Below are positions 47,700-58,900 of a stretch of DNA of 64,000 nucleotides, one piece after another. Each line of letters opens with the position of its first letter. Position 1 is the first letter of the stretch. The notes beneath the pieces were generated by a model that worked only from the letters and a program-made list of their open reading frames with translations, searched no databases and was not told where the DNA came from. Made by a program: the position numbers and the translations under genes. The DNA is from Notamacropus eugenii (Eukaryota; Chordata; Mammalia; Diprotodontia; Macropodidae): NCBI RefSeq assembly GCF_028372415.1, contig NC_092875.1:50406771-50470770 (forward strand), in the 5' to 3' direction.

Positions 47700-49319
47700 G
47701 CATTTAAAAACACAGTAGTTTTCCTCAAGAGATGTCATTGTTTATAAACTTGACCTTTTGCTTTTCTTTAAACATTCTTAGAATGTGTACCCCTGAACAT
47801 TTTGATCTTTAAGGCACTACACAATGAAATTCCCTTTAAAATAAATTAACAAAATTGATTTAGGGATGGCTAAAATCTCTTCTAAATTCTCTCTTCCATT
47901 TTGATTTATAAAGTAGAGGTGATCTGTTATTTAAGGGCCTAAAGCCAATTACATCCAAGTACATTTTCCTAAAACTCCATTGTTTGGAATAGCATTTCTT
48001 TAAAAAAAAAAAAAAAGAACTTGTAAAAAATCCAAGTGTTTAAAAAGAGAAAAAGTACCTGAGATTAAAAAAGGGGAAGATTTAAAGAAAATTTTAACCT
48101 ATAAATCTTCTAAATTCTTTTTCAAGTAATAAGTACTAGTAAGACTGGCACTAGCATTGTAATTGCACAATTACAGTAGAGTTTACACATGCTTAACATG
48201 CATAATTTACATTTAAAAATAATTTAAATAACTTAAAAAAATATATTCTTGAATTTAATTGGCCCTTAATTGTTTTCCCTCTGGGAAACAACTAAACTTT
48301 GGCTTTTTCTGTCCAACTAGTTAATTCCGACTAACTTCAAAAACTGGGGTTCTTGCAATATTTAACGTTTTGTTTTCTGAACTAGAATCCAATAATCTTT
48401 GCATATTTATTATTGTTTAGAGTTAATGGTAGTGAAGGGAAAGGACTAGATAAGACACTATGCCTGAAGATCATAAATTGGGAAGAATATTATGCACAGA
48501 AAGAAATCAAAGTTTAAGGAGTAAAAGAGGGTTGAAATAATTTTAAATACCAAAGATACCACCTATAATAAATGGACAGAGAACACATGGAAAACTGAGA
48601 GCTATGGTTATGAACTGTTTTTAAAAGTTCAAAAACCCTGAGCATTCAAGGCATGAAAATAAATATAAAATGGAAACAGGGCAATAATATGACCCCGATA
48701 AGAAAATTCTTTTAAATAAATAATTCCAAATAAAACTAAGTTTCACAAAACCTCATCTTTGACAAACAAAATATGTCACACTGCACATGTCAAACAGAAA
48801 TCTTACCATTTCTTCCTTTCAAGGCATTAGACTGCCCAAGCTTCATACGTGCACATTTAATTCTCTATAGCATCTAGATCTAGTAGCATTAGTTGGAAGT
48901 CAGAAGTATTCTAGAGAATCTGTTCTCATCTGCAGCAAATGACTTAGAGCTAAGCCCGTCAGTTTTTACATATATATGTACATTTATATACACATATATG
49001 TATATTTTCATCATAAAAATCTTAAGATCCTGCTCTGCTCTCTGCTTTTACTGTAGTGTGTTTCACGAAGCTTCCGTACAGTTCAGCACACTAAAAAAAA
49101 AAAAATCTTGATTTCTAAATGAACCTTTTTGGTGCTCTTGCATGATGGGTTCAATGTAAAGTTAATTTAAGCATAAAATGGCAACTGCATTCTATTGTAT
49201 AAGCTAATTCACAGCTATTGGGAAAATTTTCTTAAGCTAACCAAATACAAGGCTGCAGCAATGATAAAGAGGAGTGGAACACAAGGAAAAAATGAACAAG
49301 TAAATAAAATGACTTTTGA
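47700..49319 (-). other. AT-rich sequence, possibly RFK retrocopy 3' UTR
   Basis: No known repeat or exon recognised. It lies directly downstream (minus strand) of the RFK stop codon, so part or all may be the copied 3' UTR. No T-run that would mark the poly(A) tail on the plus strand stands out, so the retrocopy's end cannot be fixed. Confidence 0.35.
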
Positions 49320-49778
49320 TCAGTGGCCATTCATTATTTTGATTTCTGGTATGTGGAAGAAATTGTCTTCTTTGAGTTTTAAATATTCTGGCAAATCCAG
49401 CCGTCTCTTAGCTTCTTCATCTTCTTAAATTGTTGAAATGAGGTCCTCAATGGAACTCAAATTTTTCTCTGGTCTGATGTAGCCAGTAATGACCATACTA
49501 AGGATTTCCCCAAAGAAGTCCTCTTTGAAGCCATAATGAGAGTTTCCACCGATTTTTTAGTATTCTTTTAGTATGGGTTCCATCCTATGCCTAAAACCAT
49601 CTTATGGAATCTCCATTTCCAACGGTGGCCCAACTGTAGTAAATTCCAGCAGATAAATCACTTGAAAGATTATCTACTACTTAGTCAGGAAAGTAGCTGT
49701 GGGGATGCCAAGCTGCTTGGAGCCACGTCCGAAGCCCCTCACCATTTTACCGCGGCAGAAATAAGGCAGGTGCTTCAT
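49320..49778 (-). pseudogene. RFK: Riboflavin kinase (RFK) processed pseudogene
   Basis: On the minus strand the frame opens MKHLPYFCRGKMVRGFGRGS, then KQLGIPTATF, which is the N-terminus of riboflavin kinase (flavokinase, makes FMN from riboflavin and ATP). KEDFFGEILSMVITGYIRPE (about 49,465-49,525) and KRRLDLPEYLKLKEDN to IMNGH at the stop (49,320) cover the rest. The GRGSKQLGIPTA ATP/FMN-binding segment is kept. The Asn of the family PTAN motif has become Thr, and stops and frameshifts occur between about 49,560 and 49,700 and at 49,424. No introns separate segments that lie in different exons in RFK, so this is a retrocopy. Confidence 0.9.
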
Positions 49779-50030
49779 CCCGATGCTGGCTCCAGGCTCT
49801 AGAGGTGGCTTGGGCGAAGAAATCTGGAAGAGATGCGGTCGAACTCAGAGCAACGGTTCCCCGGTGGGCCAGCCAGGAATGGGGGGAGAGGCATTCAGAA
49901 GGGCACGAGGGAGGCGCGCTACCGGGAGCTCGTTCACTGTCAGAGACTCGCGGTCAACGGTCCTTGCCCGAACCCACCAGGCGACTGGCGCGCCACTGAC
50001 CCGACAGAAGCCTCAATAGCTCCTAGTTGT
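49779..50030 (-). pseudogene. RFK: Copied 5' leader of the RFK retropseudogene
   Basis: A CpG-rich stretch (ggcgcgctaccgggagctcg) ends abruptly near 50,030, where AT-rich sequence begins. It lies directly upstream of the RFK start. Such GC content is unlike its surroundings and fits a copied first-exon leader. Its sequence was not compared with a real RFK mRNA. Confidence 0.55.
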
Positions 50031-50077
50031 TCACGTTTTAACAGATCCGTTGCATGTACAGTAGCTCATTTAAACTT

Positions 50078-50155
50078 CAGAGGTCTATGAAACATTATTA
50101 TTATTAACATAGCTAGGTCTATGAAAAATTATTATTATTATTATTAACATAGCGA
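50078..50155. repeat. Small tandem duplication with (TTA)n
   Basis: ggtctatgaaacattattat is repeated about 30 bases later as ggtctatgaaaaattattat, each followed by attaacatag. Confidence 0.75.
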
Positions 50156-50300
50156 TTACCCCCCATTTTATAGATTTTGGAGGCTCAAACAAGTTAAATG
50201 GCTTCCTCTGAGTCAAACAGTAGGAGAGAATCCAGACAAGATCTGAACTTAAGTTTTTCTGCCTGGAGGGAGATACAATGAAGCTTTTGATCTGACATTC
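50156..50300 (-). mobile_element. MIR-type SINE
   Basis: Plus strand reads ccattttatagattttggag, gttaaatggcttcctctgag and gatctgaacttaagtttttc, the reverse of the MIR body (tctgtaaaatgg, aggtcacacagc, caagttcagatct). Confidence 0.65.
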
Positions 50301-50339
50301 AATCATACCCCTAAAAGTAGATGCGTACTTGTCAGATAG

Positions 50340-50585
50340 ATTGTAGACCGCATTCTTTTCATTTCAGGAAGTGAACAGAGCTCTGGATTCGGAGTCTTTA
50401 TCGCCTGTGTTCAAATCCCTGCTCTACCATTCACAGTGCCTCAAAGTCACAGCCTCCATGGACTTGAGTTTTCTCCTTTAAAGTGAGGAGGTTGGATTTG
50501 ATGATCCTTTTTTAAGGTCCCTTTCATTCCAAATCCAAAGAACTATATGCCACCTTCAAATCTGATATTCTGTGGTTCATTGATT
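50340..50585 (+). mobile_element. MIR/THER-type SINE
   Basis: gagctctggattcggagtct, ctgtgttcaaatccctgctc, then gaggaggttggatttgatga: long CORE-SINE in direct orientation. Confidence 0.8.
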
Positions 50586-50589
50586 CCTG

Positions 50590-50890
50590 AATTTAATCAA
50601 CCAATATTTATAAAGCACCTCCTATATACCAGGAAGTATATGAGACACTGAAAATACAAAAAGAGGCAAAACCCCGCTCCCTCCCCCCCTCCAAATCCCA
50701 AACAACCAAAAGACCTTACATTCTAAAGGTGGAGACCACATACAAAACAAGCTATGTACAGGATAAATAATTAAAAGAGCGGAAGCACCGCGATTAAGAG
50801 AGGTCAGGCCTGGGAACCATCCCCAAGTTGCCGAAGTGAGACTGATCATCATTGGTAGAGGGAGATTCTTCTCATAGGAATTTCCCTACT
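50590..50890 (+). repeat. Unnamed interspersed repeat (start ...tttataaagcacctcctat)
   Basis: Same family as 63,430-64,000, 54,855-55,110 and 59,880-60,000: atataccaggaagtatatga, caaaaagaggcaaaa, acattctaaagg, acaagctatgtacaggataa. Class not known to me. Confidence 0.65.
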
Positions 50891-51139
50891 AGTATAAAAA
50901 CAGAGGTGTGGACAAAAACCAAAACCCAGCCTCATGCTTCCGGTCTGAATCCAGGGTGTGCTCGTAAATGTTTAACAACTGGCAGGGTGGCAGGGTGCAC
51001 ACACGGGACGCACTTTCAAGTTTACATTGTGAACTTTGCTCCCATCTAATCAGTAACAACACCACATCAAGCCCTGGGTTGCAGATGTCTCCAGTGTCCC
51101 AAGAGGAGCTTCTGACAAATAGCTCCAGCACCTCTGTGG
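50890..51139. other. No gene recognised
   Basis: Unique-looking sequence just upstream of the CpG island, with no recognised repeat. Confidence 0.4.
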
Positions 51140-52030
51140 AGTGACGGTGGTGTTCCTGATGAGGAGGCTGCTGCTGCTGCTGCAGAATCCTGCCTGCCTT
51201 CCCGGGATGGGGTTAGGTGGGCAGACACGAGTGCGGTACTCGTTAGAAGCGTTAGGACCTGGGCAGATCTGGCCGGACCTGACCGGTCTTAGACAGCCAT
51301 GGAGAATGGGGTTGGGAGCTCCTTAGGGCAGGGAAGGAGGGTCCTGTGGGGTGGGACCCCTGGGGTTGGTGGATAGGGTGGGTACACTGGGCCGGGTTCC
51401 ATTGGACTGGGAGGGGCAGAACTGGCTCCAATCCATTTAGCGGGCTGGTCGGGTCCCCACAACTGAGGGAGCGAGGCTCGAGTTCGCGTGCCTATTGGCA
51501 TTCCTGTACCTCGTTGAACTTGTGGCTTCGGGAACTTGGAACGTGCCCTGGTTGCTTGGTTCCAGTTTGGTTCATTGGGAGCCTCCAGCTGTCTTCGCGG
51601 TCTCCGAGGAGGCGGATTTGAAGTACTTCAAGGCTTCAGGGCCCGTCGACTCTGGCCCTGCTTGTCCGCTGTCTGGCTAAAGCAGTGGCCCAGGGCGATC
51701 CGCCAAAGCTTTGACTAGAAGTCAGGAACCTCGGCCCAACTCTGGCCCTCCATCCCTGGTTCTCAGCGGCCATGGCTCAGGTGAGACTGTGGAAGCCCCG
51801 CGATCCTGCACTCCCTCTTCCCTGGCCTAACCGCCTCTGCTCCGCGGCGTGATGGAGGCCCAGCGCTCAGAATCACAACTACCCTCCCAGCTTTTTCATC
51901 TACTCTCCTTGAGGGGGGCCACGCTCTCCGCCCTCGGGCTCCGAGAGGCCAAGATAGCCCAGGCGCCCCTGGCTCTCTGCAGCACGCCTGAGGCAGCAAG
52001 GCCACCGCCCGGGCGGGAGGGTCCCACTAG
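51140..52030 (+). promoter_or_regulatory. CpG island, candidate promoter
   Basis: GC-rich and dense in CpG, unlike the CpG-poor surroundings; for example 51,470-51,620 holds gaggctcgagttcgcgtgcc, tcttcgcggtctccgaggag. Two ATTGG (reverse CCAAT) boxes occur at about 51,495 and 51,576 and no TATA box is obvious. It ends in a Kozak-context ATG followed after nine bases by a splice donor (51,773-51,787). No repeat family is recognised in it. An unmethylated housekeeping- or zinc-finger-type promoter on the plus strand is the simplest reading. The long frames inside it are GC artefacts as far as I can tell. Confidence 0.6.
51773..51781 (+). CDS. Candidate first coding exon end: Met-Ala-Gln then splice donor
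   Basis: Sequence gcggccatggctcag|gtgaga: an excellent Kozak start, three codons (M-A-Q) and a consensus donor in phase 0. A three-codon first coding exon behind a CpG-rich 5' UTR is typical of KRAB zinc-finger genes (human ZNF140 begins MSQ before the KRAB exon), and KRAB-ZNF genes neighbour GOLGA3 in human 12q24.33. No KRAB or zinc-finger exon is visible downstream in this window, so gene identity is inference only. Confidence 0.4.
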
Positions 52031-52290
52031 GCCTTTCATACTGGCTGAGGCCCCAAAGTTCTCTCAGTTACAGCTTCCTTGTATGTCAAATGGAAAATGT
52101 ATTCGTAAAAAGCAGTCATAGTGTCTATGTGCCAGGGATGTGGTGAGGATAGGAAGAGATGAGCTCTGGAAAGCGTTAGAGCAGGATGTGAATGCTATTA
52201 GGATGTTTTCAATGTAGTGGCAGCAACAACCACTTTCAAATCCAGTCCGGGCTCTTCTTCACTGTATGACCTTGGAAAGGTCACTTTGTT
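52031..52290 (+). mobile_element. MIR-like SINE pieces
   Basis: agttacagcttccttgtatg-tcaaatggaaaatg (52,066-52,100) and ctgtatgaccttggaaaggt (52,263) resemble MIR bodies. Ends abruptly at 52,285. Confidence 0.45.
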
Positions 52291-52850
52291 GAGGTTTAGG
52301 GGTGCCGAAACCCTGAAATAGCAAACCCTCCCCTCCTTCCTAGAGGAATTTGACTCGAACCGTCCTCCATCTAAAGTGAAAAAGAATTTATTAAAGATCC
52401 ACTCGTAGACTCTTAAAGAATCTGAGTGTTTTTGACATACAAGCAGGGCTAGATGGAATCTGAGTGCCTTCATGGAGGCAAGATCGAGCAGAAGATCCAG
52501 AAAGACTGTGGGAGGGATCTAGCGGTGGTCTGGGGTGCCTTAGAGAGGCTCTTGAAGGGGTAGCTGGGATGACTAGAGGTCAGACGCCAGGAATGGCATT
52601 TTGATAGGACTGAGGATGGGAAGTCTGAAGGCTACCTGGAGATAACAGACTATGGAGGGCTAGGCTAGGTTAAGGGTAACCGAGATTTCTGCCTACTGAT
52701 AATGGAAGGCTTGTGGCCTGAAGCAAACACCTGCTTCTGAGGCCTGACAGTGAGAAATAATTCATTCAGGCTTGGGAGGGGTGAAGATAAAAGAAATAAT
52801 TTGTTAAGAGCCAGCCATGGAGGGTATCTCCTTGGATAGGCATACCACAC
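52290..52850 (-). mobile_element. Possible LTR fragment
   Basis: Plus strand has aaaaagaatttattaaagat, on the minus strand an AATAAA signal in an LTR-like setting, with GC-mixed flanks. It interrupts the MIR. No paired LTR found; low certainty. Confidence 0.3.
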
Positions 52851-53470
52851 AATGGTGGTTGTCCTTCCTTCTGAAAAAGGACCAAAATGACATCACTATG
52901 CTGGAGTCAAGTTTCAGTGCATCAGACTGTGGCTGATCAGATTGACACAAGTTTGGAATACTCTACCACAGATTGGGCACAAATAGTTTCTGTGAACATT
53001 TGGGGTGGATACTCTAAATTTGGGCATCCTGTGTTTCCTTTGAGCTGTTTCAGTTCTGCTTGGCTCATAGAGTACAGCACCTTCTCTGATGTAGGCATTC
53101 CAGGCTGAACGGTCCTGTGCCAGTGTTTTCCATGTCACACAATCAATTCCAAAGTTCTTGAGAAAGACCTTGAGAGTGTCCTTGTATCACTTCTTCTGAC
53201 CACCATGTGAACACCTGAGTTCTTCATAAAACAGTCTTTTTGGTAAGCCTATATCTGGCATTCAAACAATATGGTCAGTCCATCAGAGTTGTGCTATCTC
53301 AAGCAGAGTTTGAATGCTTGGCAGTTTAGGTTGAATAAGGACCTCAGTGTCTGGTACCTTATCCTGCCAGGTGATCTTCAGAATCTTCCAAAGACAATTG
53401 ATACTGTCCAGGTTTCACAGGCATACAATGAGGTCAGCACAATGGCTTCAGTTTGATAGTCAGTCTGATA
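52850..53470 (-). mobile_element. RTE/BovB-type LINE 3' fragment
   Basis: The plus strand starts with gtggttgtccttccttctga and caaaatgacatcactatg (reverse of the RTE 3' end). It continues through reverse-complement ORF2 C-terminus (VNLISHSLMH and CPICGRVFQTC on the minus strand, about 52,915-52,975). It matches 5,830-6,440 in inverse orientation. 5'-truncated, broken. Confidence 0.82.
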
Positions 53471-53474
53471 CCTC

Positions 53475-53775
53475 TTCTCTCCTGTACTTTCCATCATATT
53501 CAATTTACACCTGCATCCTCTGTTTATATGTACTCCTTCTAACTGCCCTAATAATGAGAAAATTCTTAGGAGTTACAAGTATCATCTTCCCAAGTAGAAA
53601 TGTAAACAGTTTCATCTTATCAAGTTCTTTTTGATTTCCCTATTCTGTTTACCTTTATATGCTTCTCTTGAATCTTGTATTTGAAAGCCAGATTTTCTAT
53701 TTAGCTCTGTTCTTTTTATCAGGAATGCTTGAAATGGAACTTTCTCAGTTTCTTTGAATATCAATTTCTTTCCCT
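53475..53775 (-). mobile_element. HAL1/L1 ORF1-end fragment
   Basis: Shares gagaaaattcttaggagtta and ctcttgaatcttgtatttga with the HAL1 copies (C-terminal ORF1 and following UTR). Only about 300 bases remain. Confidence 0.7.
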
Positions 53776-53897
53776 GAAGAATTTTCAGAATAAGAATTGC
53801 AAGCTATTAATCACCTGAAAACATGCTCATTAGTAATAAAAGAAATGTAAATCAGAACGACCCTGAAGGTTTTACCTCACTCTGCGCAAATTGGTAG
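53776..53897 (+). mobile_element. L1 ORF2 3' fragment, left part
   Basis: aaaagaaatgtaaatcagaa and ttacctcactctgcgcaaat match the end of L1 ORF2 (REMQIRTTMRYHLT-type sequence). It resumes at 54,515 after the LTR. Confidence 0.7.
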
Positions 53898-54514
53898 TGA
53901 TAATGTTTAATATAAAATTTTGGAATAATCTCTTTGTTCTCTCTGAAGCAAACTCAGAGAGTGCCTCTTCATCTGTCGGTGGGGGCCAGCCAAGGCTGAC
54001 TCTGCATTCCTTGGGAGACCTTTGACCTGGGACACTGTCTTGAGTGATGGGACTTTCCTTTGTGTCTTGTTATCTATAGACACATACTTTGTTATGGCAT
54101 ATTAATGGTAAAGAAAATATAGATATCTTAGGTCATAATTTCTATTGAACTTTGTTTGCCCTTTCCTGTGTCAGTTATCTGTTTAGGGCAGGAAGCCTGC
54201 CACTTACTAGTGGTGGGATTTCCTTACTTATCACCAAGACATATGTTTACCCAGCCTGGAATCCCAAGGCCTGACTGACATTGCTTTGTTAATTGTCTTG
54301 TCTTACTGAATTTATGATTTGTTCAACTAGGAGAGTTCCTTCTCACGGCAAAATGTATATAAGCCAGAAGATTTCTGCACTGGGTAGCCAGAACATTTCT
54401 GGCTCCATAATGCATTATGTTACCGTTGTCTTTAATAGGGAATTGATTAATTAATTAATTAAATCATAAAATGTATGCATTTAGCCTGTTGCCTTTTCTT
54501 TAACCAAGTTTTCA
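53898..54514 (+). mobile_element. Solo LTR of the same family as the provirus, plus strand
   Basis: Starts tgataatgtttaatata and ends taaccaagttttca. It is the reverse complement of 61,867-62,450 and of the LTRs at 8,400 and 19,289. A TATA-like atgtatataagcc lies at about 54,354. It sits in an L1 fragment unrelated to the duplicated block, so it is an independent insertion. Confidence 0.75.
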
Positions 54515-54765
54515 GGTCAACAGTAGAGATGACAAAAATTGAGAACAGTCAATGTTGGAAGAGTTGTGGGCAAATGACACATTAATGCATTGTTGGTGGA
54601 GCTAAAGCTATTTGGAATTATGCAAATAGTGACAAATTATCTTTACCATTTGACCTAGAGCCCCCCTTAGTAAACCTCCCCAATGAAGCCTCTGATAAGA
54701 GAAAAATCCTCAAATAAACCCAAATTTTTATAGCAGCATTATTTCTTGGTGAGATCAGAGAATAA
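54515..54765 (+). mobile_element. L1 3' fragment, right part
   Basis: gtcaatgttggaagagttgt, tgcattgttggtggagctaa and tagcagcattatttcttggt are standard L1 ORF2-end/3' UTR text, continuing 53,776-53,897. Confidence 0.75.
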
Positions 54766-54854
54766 TATGAGGTAGAGCTAGAATGTTAGTCCAGAAGCAT
54801 GATGAAGGATGGGCTGGAGGCAGGATAACCTATTAGGAAACTATTGTGGCTAAG

Positions 54855-55110
54855 TCAGGAAGCATTTATTAAACATGTGCTGGTGTCAGGTACTGTGTCA
54901 AGTACTGGGTTTGCAAAGAAAGGCAAAAATTTTCTCTGCCCTGGGATCTAATGGAAGAGAGAGCATGCAAATGACTATGTACAAACAAGATAGAGGACCA
55001 ATTGGAGATCAGCTCAGAGGGAAGGCACTGACATTAAGGTACACTGGAAAAAGCTCCTCCCCAAAGATTGGATTTTAGCTGAGACCTGAAGCCAGAGATT
55101 TCAGGAGGCT
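54855..55110 (+). repeat. Unnamed interspersed repeat
   Basis: Same family as 50,590 and 63,430: aggaagcatttattaaacat, gtactgtgtcaagtactggg, gcaaatgactatgtacaaac, ggattttagctgagacctga. Confidence 0.7.
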
Positions 55111-55124
55111 CATTTGACCTCATC

Positions 55125-55556
55125 TAAACAAACTCCATACTCCTTTATCTTGTCACGTTTCTTCATATTTTTTAAATTAAATTTTTTCAGATAATGAAAA
55201 TACAGCTTTTTTCCTTCCTACTCCCTCTTCACTTCTGCCCCTAGAAAAAGAGAGATAAACTAAACCCTTATAAAAATATATAGTCAGTCAAAATAAATTC
55301 CCTCATTGGCCATGTTAAATAAATTGTGTGTGTGTGTGTGTGTGCGTGTGTGTGTCTCACAGTCTGTACTCTGAGCTAATCATTTCATTTCATCACTATT
55401 CCCCTGGAATTGTGGTTGGTCATTCCATTTGATAAGAGCTGTTGATTTTCAACCCTTAAGTTTTGATGCTATATAAATGGTTCTCCTCATTCTGCTCACT
55501 TCTTTAAGCATCAATCTATACAAATCTTCCCAGGTTTCTTTAAAACTTCCTTCCTT
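55125..55556 (-). mobile_element. L1-like 3' region, antisense, with (TG)n
   Basis: Resembles 29,150-29,830 in style (ctccctcttcacttctgccc, tctatacaaatcttcccagg). Contains a (TG)n run at 55,326-55,352. Family call is tentative. Confidence 0.4.
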
Positions 55557-55558
55557 CT

Positions 55559-55941
55559 GTTAGAGATTCACTTGACACACGAAAAGGTATCAAACAAAAT
55601 TTATTAAAGTAGAATTCAGAGGAATTGAACACTTTGACCAAAGCTGACTCCACCCCTCTTCAGGAGGAGGGAGTGCCTTCTACATTCATTATGAACAGGT
55701 AGCTTCCAGGTGAGGCTACAGGAAGGCTACAACTTGTTTAGACCAATCCAAGCCCCTTTATAGTGTTCTGAATTTTTAACTCCTTGCCCCACCATCCACT
55801 GGCCATGTGACTTCATGTTCCCCTCTCTGATAGGCTTTCCCTCAAACAGCCCATTAAGCCTTCGCACAAGTTCCTGACCTCTATCCTGACTGTGCTAGGT
55901 CACAACTCTGTAGAAACCGAACTTCTTCCTTGTTTCCCACA
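55559..55941 (-). repeat. LTR of another family
   Basis: 383 bases, tgttagagattc to gtttcccaca (TG...CA). The minus strand has an AATAAA in tttaataaattttg near its end, and a purine tract aaaaaggggggagt lies just inside at 55,942-55,956, so it is a 3' LTR of a minus-strand element. Confidence 0.65.
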
Positions 55942-58900
55942 AACTCCCCCCTTTTTCTCTTTATCAAAATTTCTGTTTCTACACCTGAATCCAATCAATA
56001 CCTCCTCACTTTCTTTCCCCTGAGTATGGGAAGTGAGCAAAGTTGACTGACGAATTGACAAATTACAAGGGGGCAGTCCCCCTTCATAAGTAGAGATACA
56101 GGGACTCAAAAGAAAAAGTCAAATCAATGAATTGTCCTTTTGGAAGTTCCATCTCATACAGCAGTCTGGAGAGGAACATCATCTGATGCAGTTTTCTGAT
56201 CTGGATGCTTGTTCAAGCTGTCTTCAGCACAGCATCTTCTTCCCTTTATCTTCCTGTAGAAATCCAGATGTCCACTCGCCTACAAAACTGACCTTGATAC
56301 AATTTTAGATTTCCATTCCTAAGCCTTATACCCTTATCATTGTTACAAAATCAAAATTGGAACTTTGGCCAGTTGTCACGTTTAAGAAATTCACATTAGA
56401 ACTCAGCTTTCACATTTTACATTAATTCACTGTTCATTTCCCCCATCAGGATGATGAGATTTCACTAAGGAGTTAATAACAGGTTCCAGTACATACATAA
56501 ATACAATAAATAATTTTTTTTAACACAGCACATGTCACATAATAAGACAATTCCACCTTCTGGTCATGTGATGCTTCTTTTAAAGCATTTACAAGACAGA
56601 TCATAAACCATTCTTCTTTTAACATTAACCAACTGAGACAAGAGTAATATTAACTAAGTATGCTAACCTTACATGCCCTCAATCTGTCTCCATGCTCTTA
56701 CTAAGAATGAAGGGACCCTAACTTATTGTTGCTGGTTTAAAATCTTAAGCCTAATAGCTTAATCTTTGAACAAAGCACATACTTTTCCCTCTCACTATGC
56801 CCTATCAATCCAATTCTCCAGGTTACTGGCCACTGCCATCATGACCATCCCTTGAAGCCCCTGGGGTCACCTCTAAACTCCTTCCTTAGTCCTCCTATAA
56901 ATCAGAACCATGAAAGTGCTTAGACTCCATCCACCTCACTTACATTAGCAACACAAATGCTCAGATTCCCTAAAAGTCTGCCCAATATTGAGAAACCTTA
57001 ACATACTTTGACATTCTTTATCTGGAAGAAGGCTTGGGTTGAATTCATTTGAGCCGGACCCAACATGTTGTTATTTTTGGGTCCCAAGCATCCCTACCTT
57101 CAACAATTCCATACAATTACAATTAACTTTAAATCTCAGTCTTGTTCTATGGAACAATGATTCAACATCACACTTATGCTTTTGTTTCCTTTCCTTTATC
57201 TAATTATTTCCATAACATTTAGAAAAAAAATATCATATTCTAGGGATTTTATCTTTCACCAGACTATACAAGAGTGCCAATTTAGCCAGACTCAGAAATA
57301 GTTGAGTGGGAAAACATTCCTTGTCAGAGGAACACAATGAGGAAACTGAGCCAAAAGGATCCCATGGAAGGCTGAGGACAAGATTGTCCCCTGAGACAAA
57401 CTTCTGCTTTAATGGTCACATTTTTCTCTGAGTAGTAGAACACAATTAGTAATGGTCCTAGAGGTTTTTGCATCAGATGGCAGGTTTCCTAATCAGGACT
57501 TACATCTTAGATCTTAAATTTGTCCTTAAAGCCAATCACTAGAGATCATTTATCACCAAAACAAGTTCCTTATTTAGGAACTCCATATACAAACAGTTAA
57601 AATCAATTTGATACACCTTACATAGATACTACAGCTTTAACAAAGTGAGTTCCCCCAAGTCTGAGGTGCCACTGCTTTCTAGCCTCAGATGCTATAGCTA
57701 TTTGGGTGATGCTTTCAGGACTTTCCAGACTTAGGGGCCCAGGGTGGGGCTGGTGCCCCTCCTTTCCTTTGACAATAGGAAAGTGTTAACATCTTTTCTC
57801 TGAGCAGCTCTGAGTTCAGATTAGACCTTAAGAAGTCCTTCTGTAATAATGACTGGACTTTGAAAGTGAATGAGGAGACTGCCATGAGGCTGTCTTAAAT
57901 TTATCATAGAACTTCCTGGAGCCATAAAATTCCTGGTCTCCTTTATCTTTTCCCTTATCTTTCAACTCCCATAAAACCTTTATATAACAAATTAGCTTAC
58001 AAATGTAAATTTGGTAGGCCTTCCAAAGTCATGCAAAAGATTTTATAGAACATTTCTTCATACAACAAATATTTTCCTGTCTTAAAACCAGTTTACAATT
58101 TATCACAAAATCCTCTTGAACCTAATTGACAAAAATTACATGAAAAGATTCAAAACCAAGGCCTTTGCATAATTGCCAAGTTTTCTTTCACAAACATATT
58201 TTTGTAAATATTTGATTTATAGCAAAAACAATTTCAGTTAAAACTTACTTCTTAATGCCAAAAATAAAATTTTTAACATACTTAATACATTCTTACATGG
58301 AACAAGCTTGAAAATCACGCCCATTTATAAAAATCCATGTATGTATACGCACATATACATACACATATATGTATATATATACTTATATTTTCAAGCATTC
58401 TCATTTTCTCAACTGGAATTCTACAACACAGAAACTCTTACACAGAATTCATAACAGCTTCTTAACCAATCTGTCATTCACTTAACAATGCAATTCCTAA
58501 TGTAACAACATTTAGATAAATTACTTTTTAAACAAAATATATGTATATACACACACATTATATATTTAAAACTTGAAACAACCTATCATCCATTCAGGTG
58601 AATGAATTTCCACATGACCTTGTACATAAATTCATCTGGGCACACACTATTGCCTGATAATCACTTAATATAACTTTTTTCATTACAAAAATTTGCTATA
58701 AAAGAAAAAGAGGGACAATGTCCTGTATCTTGGAAGGAAAGAAATCTCGGTCCTTAAGGATTTTTTAGCACAGATGGAGAGACAGGCCACGTACACGTGA
58801 AAGGTTACTGATAAGTACCTGATGAATGGGGAGCTTAGTGTACGGCAGGTCCCTTGTGAAGAAAGTCTTTCAGAACATGTTACTTTGTTCTTCTTTATAA

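Noticed and set aside
51141-51718. Several overlapping plus-strand frames in the CpG island, one beginning with a Leu-rich, signal-like stretch
   Set aside because: GC-rich DNA has few stop codons; no family match, overlapping frames, and an in-frame stop before any splice donor that I can support.
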